24,491 nt of DNA, taken from Triparma columacea (taxonomy: Eukaryota; Sar; Bolidophyceae; Parmales; Triparmaceae). The DNA lies in NCBI GenBank assembly GCA_030267965.1, contig BRYA01001548.1:1-24491 (forward strand). Direction: 5' to 3'. Shown in pieces: positions 1-8,892 of this stretch. The notes under the pieces are model-generated. The model made no database searches. It was not told the DNA's origin and saw nothing but the letters and a program-made list of their open reading frames with translations. How positions within the stretch are numbered: position 1 is the first letter of the stretch; the number at the start of each line of letters is the position of its first letter. The position numbers and the translations under genes were made by a program.

Positions 1-180
1 CCTTCCCTTTCCCTTTCCCCCCCCCTTCCCCTTCCCCCCCCCACCCTTGTCTTTCTCGTTGTTCCCCCCCCCCCCCTCCCTTCCCCCCTTCTCTTCCCCT
101 TCTCGCTCTTCTCCCCTCCCTCGTTCTCTTTCCCTCTTCCCTCTCCCCCCCCTTTCCCTCCCTGCTCCCCTCAGTACCGG
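1..180. repeat. Pyrimidine-rich low-complexity tract
   Basis: Almost only C and T on the plus strand, with long C runs broken by TT, TTC and CTT. There is no sensible coding frame. It borders the G-rich hairpin array, so the left end of the window is a block of strand-asymmetric repeats. Such C-runs are prone to sequencing and assembly length error. Confidence 0.85.
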
Positions 181-228
181 CTTCCCTTATGAAGGTGATT
201 TTTATCCCTAGGTATACTGCAAAGGGGG

Positions 229-509
229 GGGGTTCAACCACCTTTTGTGCTTGAACCCCTCCAGGGGGGGGTCATAGGGGTTCAACCATCTTTTGTGCTT
301 GAACCCCTGAGGGGGGGGGTCATAGGGGTTCAACCACCTTTTATGCTTGAACCCCTGAGGGGGGGGGTCATAGGGGTTCAACCACCTTTTGTGCTTGAAC
401 CCCTGAGGGGGGGGGGTCATAGGGGTTCAACCACCTTTTGTGCTTGAACCCCTCCAGGGGATGTGTCATAGGGGTTCAACCACCTTTTGTGCTTGAACCC
501 CTCAGGGGG
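229..509. repeat. 48-bp tandem repeat, six copies, each a hairpin
   Basis: Six head-to-tail units begin at 229, 277, 325, 373, 422 and 471, giving spacings of 48, 48, 48, 49 and 49. Each has a perfect 9-bp inverted repeat, GGGGTTCAA and TTGAACCCC, around a 13-nt spacer close to CCACCTTTTGTGC. Between hairpins lies a G-run of up to 10 followed by TCATA; in the fifth unit the run is interrupted (GGGGATGTGTCATA). Stems are unchanged in all copies; the few substitutions fall in the spacer (CCATC at unit 2, TTATGC at unit 3) or the linker. The frames open on both strands here follow from the 48-bp (16-codon) period and I do not call them genes. Confidence 0.9.
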
Positions 510-510
510 G

Positions 511-669
511 GGGGGGTAACCCAGTTTTATGGGTTACCCCCCTAACAAGGGGGGGGTCATGCAGTTTTATGCATGACCCCCCTCCTATTACACCTCCAGG
601 GTGGGGGGTAACCCAGTTTTATGGGTTACCCCCCTACCATTACACCTCCAGGGGGGGGTAACCCAGTTC
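511..669. repeat. Second hairpin family with shared loop AGTTTTAT
   Basis: Three perfect 12-bp-stem hairpins lie at 511-542, 551-582 and 603-634. The first and third have arms GGGGGGTAACCC and GGGTTACCCCCC; the middle has GGGGGGTCATGC and GCATGACCCCCC. All three have the identical 8-nt loop AGTTTTAT. A fourth copy starting near 653 breaks off after TAACCCAGTT, where the A/C-rich minisatellite begins. The segment ATTACACCTCCAGG recurs as linker at 587 and 639. Function is unknown; it could be a non-autonomous repeat or a structured spacer. Confidence 0.85.
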
Positions 670-892
670 ATATTAAATCCTCTAAAATCTCCAAATCCTC
701 CAAAATCGCCAAAACTACCAAAATCGCCAAAATCCCCCAAATCCTCCAAACCACCCATATCCTCCAAAACCCCCAAATCCACCAAATCCTCCAATTCTCC
801 AAATCCTCCAAATCCCCAAAATCCTCCAATTCCCCAAAATCCCCAAACCCCACTAAATCACCCAAACCCCCAACCAACACCATCTCCACATT
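667..892. repeat. A/C-rich minisatellite, ~9-bp period
   Basis: Degenerate repeats of the kind AAATCCTCC / AAAATCGCC run for over 200 bp with a period near 9. Several frames stay open on both strands because of the 3-multiple period; they give K/S/P-rich or G/D/L-rich low-complexity peptides and are not called as genes. The repeat starts where the fourth AGTTTTAT hairpin is truncated. Confidence 0.8.
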
Positions 893-1406
893 AATATACA
901 TCAATTACCCAAAATTCGAAATACAGAGCTCGGCAGATTCGTATGCAGTTCGACGCGCACGTTTGCAAGGGGCTAGGCAAAGGGGACGGTTTGAGAAGGG
1001 CACGGGTTCGGCAGATAATCGAAGCGGGGATAGAAAGCCAGAGAAGGGCTGAGGTCTGGGGTGAACTTGGGACCGACAGGCACACCCAGGGCAAGGTTGA
1101 CTGGCGCTTCGGGAACTTGATCTCGAAGGGCTAGATGCCTAGAGCGTAAACTAGAGACCTTTACTTTACTTTACTTTACTTTACAAAACTACATAACACT
1201 GCCAAAACTCTTTAAAACTCCATACACATCTACTACAATCCTTCAATACTCACAAACCATAATAACATTCCAACAATATTTCTACTACACTTTCACAATG
1301 CTCACAAACCACTTTAATTCTCCCACAGCGCTCAACACACACCTAAAACATCATTTTCCCAACAATAAAAATCAAATCAATTTCTCCTACAAATGTTGCT
1401 GCCCTA
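893..1406. other. Intergenic stretch, no gene recognised
   Basis: 893-1134 has mixed composition and short overlapping frames without recognisable domains. 1160-1184 is a perfect (TTTAC)5 microsatellite. 1185-1406 is A/T- and CA-rich and lies directly downstream of the stop codon of the minus-strand giant gene, so it probably includes its 3' untranslated region. I could not place a poly(A) signal with confidence. Confidence 0.6.
1160..1184. repeat. (TTTAC)5 microsatellite
   Basis: Five perfect copies of the pentamer TTTAC, downstream of the stop codon of the giant minus-strand gene. Confidence 0.9.
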
Positions 1407-4400
1407 TTAGTCACTTCCCACCTCATCTTCTATCAGCACAACACTGCTTACTTTAGCCTTCCCACCTCCTACCCCTATTATATCTCCACCATGAGCGCCT
1501 CCAACACTTGCTCTTCTAATACTTGCTCTCAAAGTACCTGCTAGACCACCCTCAGCTTCAGCATCAATACTTGCTCTCCTCACACTCTCTCTTCTTCTAG
1601 CATCTCCATCTGCTGGAATAAACTCTACAGGAACTAAAGCTTTCACATTGTCAGTAAACCAGTCTGGTTTCTCCTCTTCCCATTCAGCCCAATTAATCTC
1701 AACCCATTTCTTAATTTCTCCTTCAATTGAGACCCAATGATGCCTTGAGCACTCAAAGACTAAAATCTTAATAGCATCACTCTCTCCTTCAAGGAAACGA
1801 GCCATTGTCCAGTCCTTTGATCTCTGCGTACTCCAGAAGGTGTGCCAGTATTTCTTTTCAATGTTCAAAAAGAATACAACAAAGCATAGGGTAGTTATTG
1901 TTATGATATAGTTCATAATTGATGATGCAATATCAATTGCCATTTCATCAACATAAGGTGAAGCTATATATATTGATATTGGTAGGCTTGTCATTGTCAA
2001 CAAAAAACCAAATAACCAATAGGCTCCACCAACTGCACTAGGATGTCGAAATTGCACAATTGATGTAGAGTCTACAATGATCTTTAACATCACTCTACAA
2101 ATAATACTATTCACAGCTTCTATTTTACCCCCATATGGCATATACAACCAGAAATCCCTTCTCACTAAAACCACAAACAAATAGAGACAAAGATCGACCC
2201 CTAAGTAGAGAAAGGCCCAACTACCTCCTATCAACCCAAGAAGAACTATTGTTGTACATCTTATTAGAAGCATCCCTGTTGACAACAGCAACATTGACAC
2301 AAACATTACTGTTCTCTTGCTTGCTTTTGCAGGTATATACCCAAAAAAGTCTGGTTCCAATTCTCTCCTACCAGGATCTGTGTCAAAATCATAACTGATT
2401 GATGCAGAGGCAAAGCCTGTTGTAATTGCTGACACTGCAACTGAAAGCCATGCTGAAATTCCAACCTTTTTATCACTTGTTACTATAGCCATCAGTTGAA
2501 TGATTACACCAGGAATGGCTTCAGCAAACATCTCAATAATTTTCATGACACTCATCACTGTCAAGGCATCAAATTCTTGTCCTACTTGCTGCTTTTCTCC
2601 CGTTGCAACTCTGTAAGCATCAACAGCAGGCTTAAATCCAATCAAAATAGGAAACCATTCCCTCATCACCTTCATCATCCCCAACTTTCTGTTTTGACCC
2701 CAAACCAAAAGCAATTGAATCCCCATTGAGACCATCAAACTAGCCAAAGATGCCTTAAAGTAGCCATACTTCTCATCACTCCAAAACATGTACGTCACAT
2801 ACACATCAGTCAGCACATCAGTCATACTAGTAATAGCCCCAAGAGTCACTCTCGCCTTCAAACCCCAAGGAACTTCCTCCAACAGCCTGTAGCTAATTGT
2901 CTCAAGCATAAGTCTGAACCATTCATATTCCTCGTCAAGCTCCTGTAAAGCAGAGAAATTTAATATGAAGGCATCCACTGCAGCAACTGGCTGAGTATTA
3001 ATAGCCAAACTCCTCGCTAGAGACTCTCCAATCTCCCTTCCATCCTTCTCCTGCAGCTCAATTGCCTTGCCCTCTACCTTCCTCAACTTGCACAGCTTAT
3101 TATTGAATATAGCGCCAAGCATTGGTGTGACAAAAGCATACTTCTCTGCAGCCTGTCTCAGAATGTCGTTTTTCCCAATAAATGACCTTAAAGCTTCCTC
3201 CTTTGTCATTCCCTTCTTCCTGAAACTTATTGCAACCAACAGTTGCTCACCAAGCAACTTTCCTATTTTGTTAGGATCTAAACCTGCATAGTCTTGTATA
3301 GTATCATTCGCAGCATGTGAAGCAATTAGTTCGCCTCCATTGTCCAAGCCAACACTTGCTCTCCTAACACTTGCTCTCAAAGCACCTGCTAGACCACCCT
3401 CAGCTTCAGCATCAACACTTGCTCTCCTGACACTCTCTCGTCTTCTAGCATCTCCTGCTCCTGGAATGAACTCCTCTGGGACACTAGCTCTCATTGCTTC
3501 ATCAAACCATTCTGGCTTCTCATCCTCCCAACTCTCCCAGTTAGCCACAACCCAAGCTCTCACTTCCTCTTCAATTGACTTCCAGTGATGTTTTGACATC
3601 TGAAATGTGTAGATCGCTTTTACTTCATCTGTCCCTTCTCTGAAGCTCTTCACCGTTAAGTCCTTACCCCTTTGCAAGCTGTAGAAGGTGCCCAAATATT
3701 TTATTTCAATGTTAAAGAAAAATACAGCAAACAGCAAGACTGTATATGGTATAAATATTCCAACTACTTTCCATGCCAATTCAAGCCCCTCTTCTGCAAC
3801 ACCTCCCCTTTCAGCTAGAGTTATAGCTATTGGAAGACTTCCCATCGTCAATACAAACCCAAAGATCCAATATATACCTCCAATCTCATTTGGGTGTCTA
3901 AACTGTACAATTGAAGTGAAATCTCCCACCACTTTCACCAACACTCTGCTGACAATGCTACTCACTATTTCTGCATTGCCACCAACAGGCATCCAATACC
4001 AAAAATCTCCTCTTAATATCTTCACCAACAAGTATAGAAGCAGATCGGCACCAACATATAAAGAGACCCATCTACCACCAAGTAGCCATAACACTACTAT
4101 TGTCGTGCTCCTTATCAAAAGCATACATGCGCTAAAGAATGTCATTGAAGCAAATATAATAGATCTTTTAGTGGGATTTGCAGGAATATACCCATAGAAG
4201 TCAGGCACTTGCTCTCTCTTCACTGGGTCAGTGTCAAAATCATAACTGATAGATGCTGATGCAAAGCCTGTTGTTAGAGCAGAAACTGAGAGTGAAAACC
4301 AAGCTGCTCTTGAAATATTTTCTTTGTTTGTTGCAATAGCCAAGAGTTGGATAATAACTCCAGGTATGGCTTCAGCAAATAATTCAACCACTTTCATAAA

Positions 4401-7400
4401 AGTCAACTCTGCCATGGCATTTAGTGCTAGCCCAGCCTCTTGCTTTCCTCCCTTTGCAACCCTGTATGCATCAACTGCAGGCTTAAACCCAATCAAAATA
4501 GGAAACCACTCCCTTAACACCCTCTTCATCCCCAACTTCTTGTTTTGTCCCCAAACAATTAATATCTGAATCCCAATTGACACAACCAAACTTGCCAAAG
4601 ATGCCTTGAAGTACCCATACTTCTCATCATTCCAAAACATATAAGTCACATACACATCAGTCAGCAAATCAAGCATGCTTGTGGCAGCACCAACAGTGAC
4701 CCTTGCCTTTAAGCCTAAGGTAGACTTCATGAATAGTTTCATAACTATCTCCTCAAGCATGGGCCTTAACCACACTTGTTCATTCATGACTTCTTGCACT
4801 TCAGTAAATTGATGTGCCCATTCGTCAACAGCATGAGCAGCAGTCAAAGTGGTCAACATGACTGCTGTCATTGCACTCCCAATCTCCCACCCCCTGGCTT
4901 CCTCCTCACTGTTATCTTCTCCCTCGTTTGTTGCTCTCCTTTTAAATTTGTTCATAACCACAGCATACAGCAGAGTTCTCATGAAACCATGCTGCTCTGT
5001 AATCTCTGTCAGTGTCCTATTGGCGACAATGAACTCCCTCACAACCTCTACTTTACTGTTCCCAAAATTCCTTTTCTTCACTATTTCCATCAGCTGCTCA
5101 CCAAATCTCCTTCCATCCTGTTCCTCTGCTTCAGTGCTCTTGAGCAGATTATCAAAGTAGTAAGCAGCATCAGTTGCCATGCTCAGGTGCTTGATTACGC
5201 TCTGTTTGCTGGCAGCCCTTCCTAAACCCTCCTGTCTAGTCATCAATTCAACATCTGTCTTCATCTGGCCAGCCTCAGAGAACCTTACAGCTGTGAGATG
5301 CCTTTTGTTTTCAATTGTGATTACAAGTGTCTTGTTGTTGACTCTGTGAAGCTCAAGCTTGGAATCAGCTCGGCTTTTAAGGTTCCAGAAGAATGCTGCA
5401 ACTTCCTTATTGGATGCTCTCACAGTTATTGAAGTCTTTCCCCATCCCATTCCCTTCTCTGCCTTTATCAATGTCTGTCCAGACAATGCACTACTGATCT
5501 CTTGAGCTCCCTCAACCTCGTCAAAATGACTTTCAATCCCTGGTGCTCCTTCGATTGCAATCTCCTCAAACTTTGCAATGATCTGCTGTCTCTTAAAGGT
5601 GTCAATGTCTCTGCTTCTGTCAAACTTCTTTCTCAAATCTGAGACAGTTGCAAGAAACCTTGGTGTGATCTTGTCCACAATTGAAGAGAAGAAATTACCA
5701 CCAAGGTCCACTTTTGTTGTAAATGTCACTGATGTTTGTGGCACATCTCCAATAGGGTCAAGTGGCTCAAACACCCATACTGTGTGAACCTTTACTAAAA
5801 TATTCCCAGCCTTCACTGGAAATTCTACATGAGTATCCTCTGTGTCTGCAACATCAATGATAACTTTGTCATCATCTTGCTTGCACCAGATAATTTTACT
5901 CCGACCATCACGTGGGGCAAATCCAGGGACACCGAGTTCCCTTGTTGTGATGTAATAGAAGGTGTGGTCATTAACATTTTTGGCGTGGTACTCAGTGATC
6001 CCTCGCTCCTTTGAAATTTTACGGAATTCTCTTGAAGCCAAATAAAATTCATTTGCAGCACACTCCCCCACACTCGCATCAACCACAGTAGTGGCAAAAC
6101 CAGTCCCACTGCTTGCCCCATCAACATGAACTAGCTTCATTTTGACCCTCTCATCAGGACTCTTCAAATCATCAAAGTTCTCCTCCTTCTTGCAATTCTC
6201 ATAAAACTCCTTCCCATTCCTAATTGCATCCTTCTCCTCATCTGTATAATCTTGAGTCTCATTCTTGATGATGTTGGCAAGAGATGCCAGGGAGGCATTA
6301 TCTACAGCATCATCTTGTGCAAATATCTGCTGAATATCACTAACAAGCTTCAGAGATTGTGGAATCTTTCTGTCAACCACCAGTGGTGGAACAAAGCCTC
6401 CAGCATCAACTCTTTGCTGTAAAACTATTTGACACCGTGCCACCTCTCCAAGTTTTGCTATATTTCTAGCAGTGAAGATTGCAGTCACCTTACCTCTCAC
6501 GGTGTTCTTGAATGTTCCTCCATAGTCTACAATATGTTTGACCGGCGTGAAGAATACCTGGACACAATTTGTTTCTGTATTTGAAAATATAGTTGACCTA
6601 CCAACAAATTCCCTGTTTCTCAGAGGGAAAGGCATATTTTTAAAGGTTGCAAAGATCTTCTCATTGGCCTTGCCCTCCGCCTGTCCAATTTCAATCCGGG
6701 CAAGATCGCCAGATACAAGAGCGTTTCTTTTCCTCTCCCTGCCACAGTACTCAAAGTACCAAGCAGCTGCCTCCTCCGCTGTGCAGTCTGCTTGCCCTTC
6801 AGCGCGTCCAAGTGCAATACTTCTCATTCCCTTCTTCTGCTGTTTATACTTCATTGACATTATCACTCCCTCGTAGGGTGTGTGGAGAGGGTTCCACCCA
6901 TGATCCTTCCCTCCTTCCCCCTCCCCACCGAAGAGCTCCTCAGACTCCCCAAACACCTTCTTTTGGTCCTCCTCCAACTCAACACCCTCCCTCATCCTCT
7001 CCACCAAGGCCCCGCGGACCTCAGCATCAACTTCCTTCCCGTTCCTCCTGAACTTCTCCTGCAACCTGTTGGCCTCAATAAGCTGATTCTTAGCAAGGTA
7101 GTCAATTGCTTTGTCCATCAATGTCTTATGAAGGCCTTGGAAATGTAGATCAACTGTTTGAATGCGTGTCACCCTACAGACATTTGGAGCAATCTCATTG
7201 AAGAAGTAGACACCTGTAGACTCCGCCAGCACAAATCCTTCCTTACTGAGGTCCTTGAAGCCTCCTCCTGGGTACTCTGTCAGCGGCACCAAAGCCACCA
7301 TGTATGAAGTCTGACCATTCTCAAGTTTGACCTCCTTCCACATAAACCAATTCTGAAATAGTCGATTGGTGGTGGCAGGGACCTTCATGCCAGAATGATA

Positions 7401-8561
7401 GTGTAAGCTTCTAGTTCCGTCGACATCATTTCTGATAGCCCTTGGTAAGTTCCCATTATTTTTGAAGTGCTTCTTAGATCGTGCAAATGTGTCAAGCACA
7501 AATTCCTCTGCCAATACACCCTTTGCTGACTTGTCCACAGTGACCCCAAAGGCTGCCCACACATTGTCCTCCTCTCTCCACAGGAACTTGTCAATACCCT
7601 CCTTCAGTGTCCCCTTGACTCTCTTTCCCTTCTTGTAGAGTTCCTCCTCCAGCCCTGCGACACTTTCCAGCATCCCATCCTCTTCCTTAGTAAGAGTTGG
7701 CACATTGGGCATGACCTCCTCCACAAAGTGTCTTTTCCTCCTCTCATCAATGAGACCAGGCTGTCTGAACTTCTTCCTGACCTCCTCCATGATACCCTTT
7801 ACTGCTGAATACGCAGCCTTGACATCTCCCTTCTTGGTCCTGCCACTGTTCCTGCCTTCGACACTAGATCTCGTGGATCTCACACTCTTAAAGCTTTTGA
7901 ATGTGCGAACATCAACTTCTGATTTCGTCTCTGTTGCTCTCTCCTCTGCCTTAAGAGTTCCCACCATGGTGACTGCAGTTTGTCCAAAGTCAAAGTCAGT
8001 GAAGCTGAGCTTGCCCTTAATGACACCTCGTTTGACAGTCTTGGTATTTGTTAACGCTAGAATCTCGACAAGCTTTGCAGTTGCCTCGTCAGAAAGATCG
8101 TCCTCATCAAGGGGTGCCAATTCCATAATGTTCGTCGATTTGTCAGGAGAGACGACCCTGATGTCGAGGAGAAATTCGACGAACTTACTCCCCCTGTCGT
8201 AGTGCTTCCAGTAGACGAAACTATGAATGACCCCTTCCTTTTCGTCGTACTCCTGGAGGGTCTTCCTTCGGAAGTTGCCCTGCTCGCAATCGGTGAGGAG
8301 AAATTCAATGATCTTGTCGCGCTCGTCGTGGAAGACATCAGCGAGCTTTATAACCTTCACATCGACACCGGTAGAGTTGTCAATGAGGCCTTCAACGGCT
8401 CCTCTCTCCTCAAGAAGCTTCACAAGTTTGCCTTGTTTGTGTCCAAGTGCTGCGTAATCGATATCAACTTGTCCTTGCTGAGTGGAAGAGGCGTGATCGG
8501 GGCTAGAGAGGGACTGCGGGGGGTCTTTATTCCTGACGGTGTTGTCAGGATCTAATGTCAT
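1407..8561 (-). CDS. Giant START-domain / duplicated membrane-module protein (2384 aa)
   Basis: A single uninterrupted frame of 2384 codons, striking among spliced neighbours. The N-terminal half is soluble and has successive START-like lipid-binding folds, roughly residues 20-190, 315-520, 565-760 and 805-985, plus a shorter piece at 1010-1100; the 565-760 copy, with NMPFPLRNREFVGR, is the clearest. Two copies of a membrane module follow. Each has helical preludes (GxxIG/GEQL, PMLEEI-like), then GLKARVT (residues ~1283 and ~1900), about eight hydrophobic segments, WFPILIGFKPAVDAYRVA, and a DARRRESVRRAS tail (residues 1704 and 2320). START domains bind sterols or phospholipids, so membrane lipid sensing or transfer is likely, but that is inference. 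The MTLDPDN start is the first ATG of the large frame. The frame is open upstream, and a CAG acceptor at 8565-8567 suggests that true 5' exons lie further up (see 8893-9769). The membrane-module half is AT-rich compared with CLASP. Confidence 0.9.
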   Translation of the reverse strand: MTLDPDNTVRNKDPPQSLSSPDHASSTQQGQVDIDYAALGHKQGKLVKLLEERGAVEGLIDNSTGVDVKVIKLADVFHDERDKIIEFLLTDCEQGNFRRKTLQEYDEKEGVIHSFVYWKHYDRGSKFVEFLLDIRVVSPDKSTNIMELAPLDEDDLSDEATAKLVEILALTNTKTVKRGVIKGKLSFTDFDFGQTAVTMVGTLKAEERATETKSEVDVRTFKSFKSVRSTRSSVEGRNSGRTKKGDVKAAYSAVKGIMEEVRKKFRQPGLIDERRKRHFVEEVMPNVPTLTKEEDGMLESVAGLEEELYKKGKRVKGTLKEGIDKFLWREEDNVWAAFGVTVDKSAKGVLAEEFVLDTFARSKKHFKNNGNLPRAIRNDVDGTRSLHYHSGMKVPATTNRLFQNWFMWKEVKLENGQTSYMVALVPLTEYPGGGFKDLSKEGFVLAESTGVYFFNEIAPNVCRVTRIQTVDLHFQGLHKTLMDKAIDYLAKNQLIEANRLQEKFRRNGKEVDAEVRGALVERMREGVELEEDQKKVFGESEELFGGEGEGGKDHGWNPLHTPYEGVIMSMKYKQQKKGMRSIALGRAEGQADCTAEEAAAWYFEYCGRERKRNALVSGDLARIEIGQAEGKANEKIFATFKNMPFPLRNREFVGRSTIFSNTETNCVQVFFTPVKHIVDYGGTFKNTVRGKVTAIFTARNIAKLGEVARCQIVLQQRVDAGGFVPPLVVDRKIPQSLKLVSDIQQIFAQDDAVDNASLASLANIIKNETQDYTDEEKDAIRNGKEFYENCKKEENFDDLKSPDERVKMKLVHVDGASSGTGFATTVVDASVGECAANEFYLASREFRKISKERGITEYHAKNVNDHTFYYITTRELGVPGFAPRDGRSKIIWCKQDDDKVIIDVADTEDTHVEFPVKAGNILVKVHTVWVFEPLDPIGDVPQTSVTFTTKVDLGGNFFSSIVDKITPRFLATVSDLRKKFDRSRDIDTFKRQQIIAKFEEIAIEGAPGIESHFDEVEGAQEISSALSGQTLIKAEKGMGWGKTSITVRASNKEVAAFFWNLKSRADSKLELHRVNNKTLVITIENKRHLTAVRFSEAGQMKTDVELMTRQEGLGRAASKQSVIKHLSMATDAAYYFDNLLKSTEAEEQDGRRFGEQLMEIVKKRNFGNSKVEVVREFIVANRTLTEITEQHGFMRTLLYAVVMNKFKRRATNEGEDNSEEEARGWEIGSAMTAVMLTTLTAAHAVDEWAHQFTEVQEVMNEQVWLRPMLEEIVMKLFMKSTLGLKARVTVGAATSMLDLLTDVYVTYMFWNDEKYGYFKASLASLVVSIGIQILIVWGQNKKLGMKRVLREWFPILIGFKPAVDAYRVAKGGKQEAGLALNAMAELTFMKVVELFAEAIPGVIIQLLAIATNKENISRAAWFSLSVSALTTGFASASISYDFDTDPVKREQVPDFYGYIPANPTKRSIIFASMTFFSACMLLIRSTTIVVLWLLGGRWVSLYVGADLLLYLLVKILRGDFWYWMPVGGNAEIVSSIVSRVLVKVVGDFTSIVQFRHPNEIGGIYWIFGFVLTMGSLPIAITLAERGGVAEEGLELAWKVVGIFIPYTVLLFAVFFFNIEIKYLGTFYSLQRGKDLTVKSFREGTDEVKAIYTFQMSKHHWKSIEEEVRAWVVANWESWEDEKPEWFDEAMRASVPEEFIPGAGDARRRESVRRASVDAEAEGGLAGALRASVRRASVGLDNGGELIASHAANDTIQDYAGLDPNKIGKLLGEQLLVAISFRKKGMTKEEALRSFIGKNDILRQAAEKYAFVTPMLGAIFNNKLCKLRKVEGKAIELQEKDGREIGESLARSLAINTQPVAAVDAFILNFSALQELDEEYEWFRLMLETISYRLLEEVPWGLKARVTLGAITSMTDVLTDVYVTYMFWSDEKYGYFKASLASLMVSMGIQLLLVWGQNRKLGMMKVMREWFPILIGFKPAVDAYRVATGEKQQVGQEFDALTVMSVMKIIEMFAEAIPGVIIQLMAIVTSDKKVGISAWLSVAVSAITTGFASASISYDFDTDPGRRELEPDFFGYIPAKASKRTVMFVSMLLLSTGMLLIRCTTIVLLGLIGGSWAFLYLGVDLCLYLFVVLVRRDFWLYMPYGGKIEAVNSIICRVMLKIIVDSTSIVQFRHPSAVGGAYWLFGFLLTMTSLPISIYIASPYVDEMAIDIASSIMNYIITITTLCFVVFFLNIEKKYWHTFWSTQRSKDWTMARFLEGESDAIKILVFECSRHHWVSIEGEIKKWVEINWAEWEEEKPDWFTDNVKALVPVEFIPADGDARRRESVRRASIDAEAEGGLAGTLRASIRRASVGGAHGGDIIGVGGGKAKVSSVVLIEDEVGSD

Positions 8562-8892
8562 GGACTGAGCAGCAGTGGCGTGGCTTTCAGTCGCAAGGCC
8601 GACTGGCGTGTGGCCGGGAGTCGCGCACCCAACAGCAGGTGGTATAGCCCTTAGATTGTTCTCGCCCGCTATTCCACCGTTTAAGGGATCGTCGGAAATG
8701 TCGGCGTTGAAATTTTCAAATCCAGGTTGAAGATGAGAATGGCCAGAAATTTCTGGGGGTGGTTTTGGGGGAATTTTCGGTGAAAAGGGTCAAAAAAGGC
8801 AAGAAACTGAAACTCCCTCAGAACGGCTTCCCAGCCCTCCCCTGAACGATCAAAATACACCACTTTTCGTCAACACGACTACGCAAACTCAC

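Noticed and set aside
208..447. Open frames on both strands through the 48-bp repeat
   Set aside because: The peptide repeats simply follow the 16-codon period; no start context, domain or non-repeat sequence supports coding.
588..1052. Lys/Ser/Pro-rich and Gly/Asp/Leu-rich frames in the A/C minisatellite
   Set aside because: Several overlapping frames are open at once because of the 9-bp period. Low-complexity peptides only.
2135..8555. Many plus-strand frames opposite the giant START gene
   Set aside because: They lie wholly antisense to a 2384-codon frame with clear domains and have no recognisable products.
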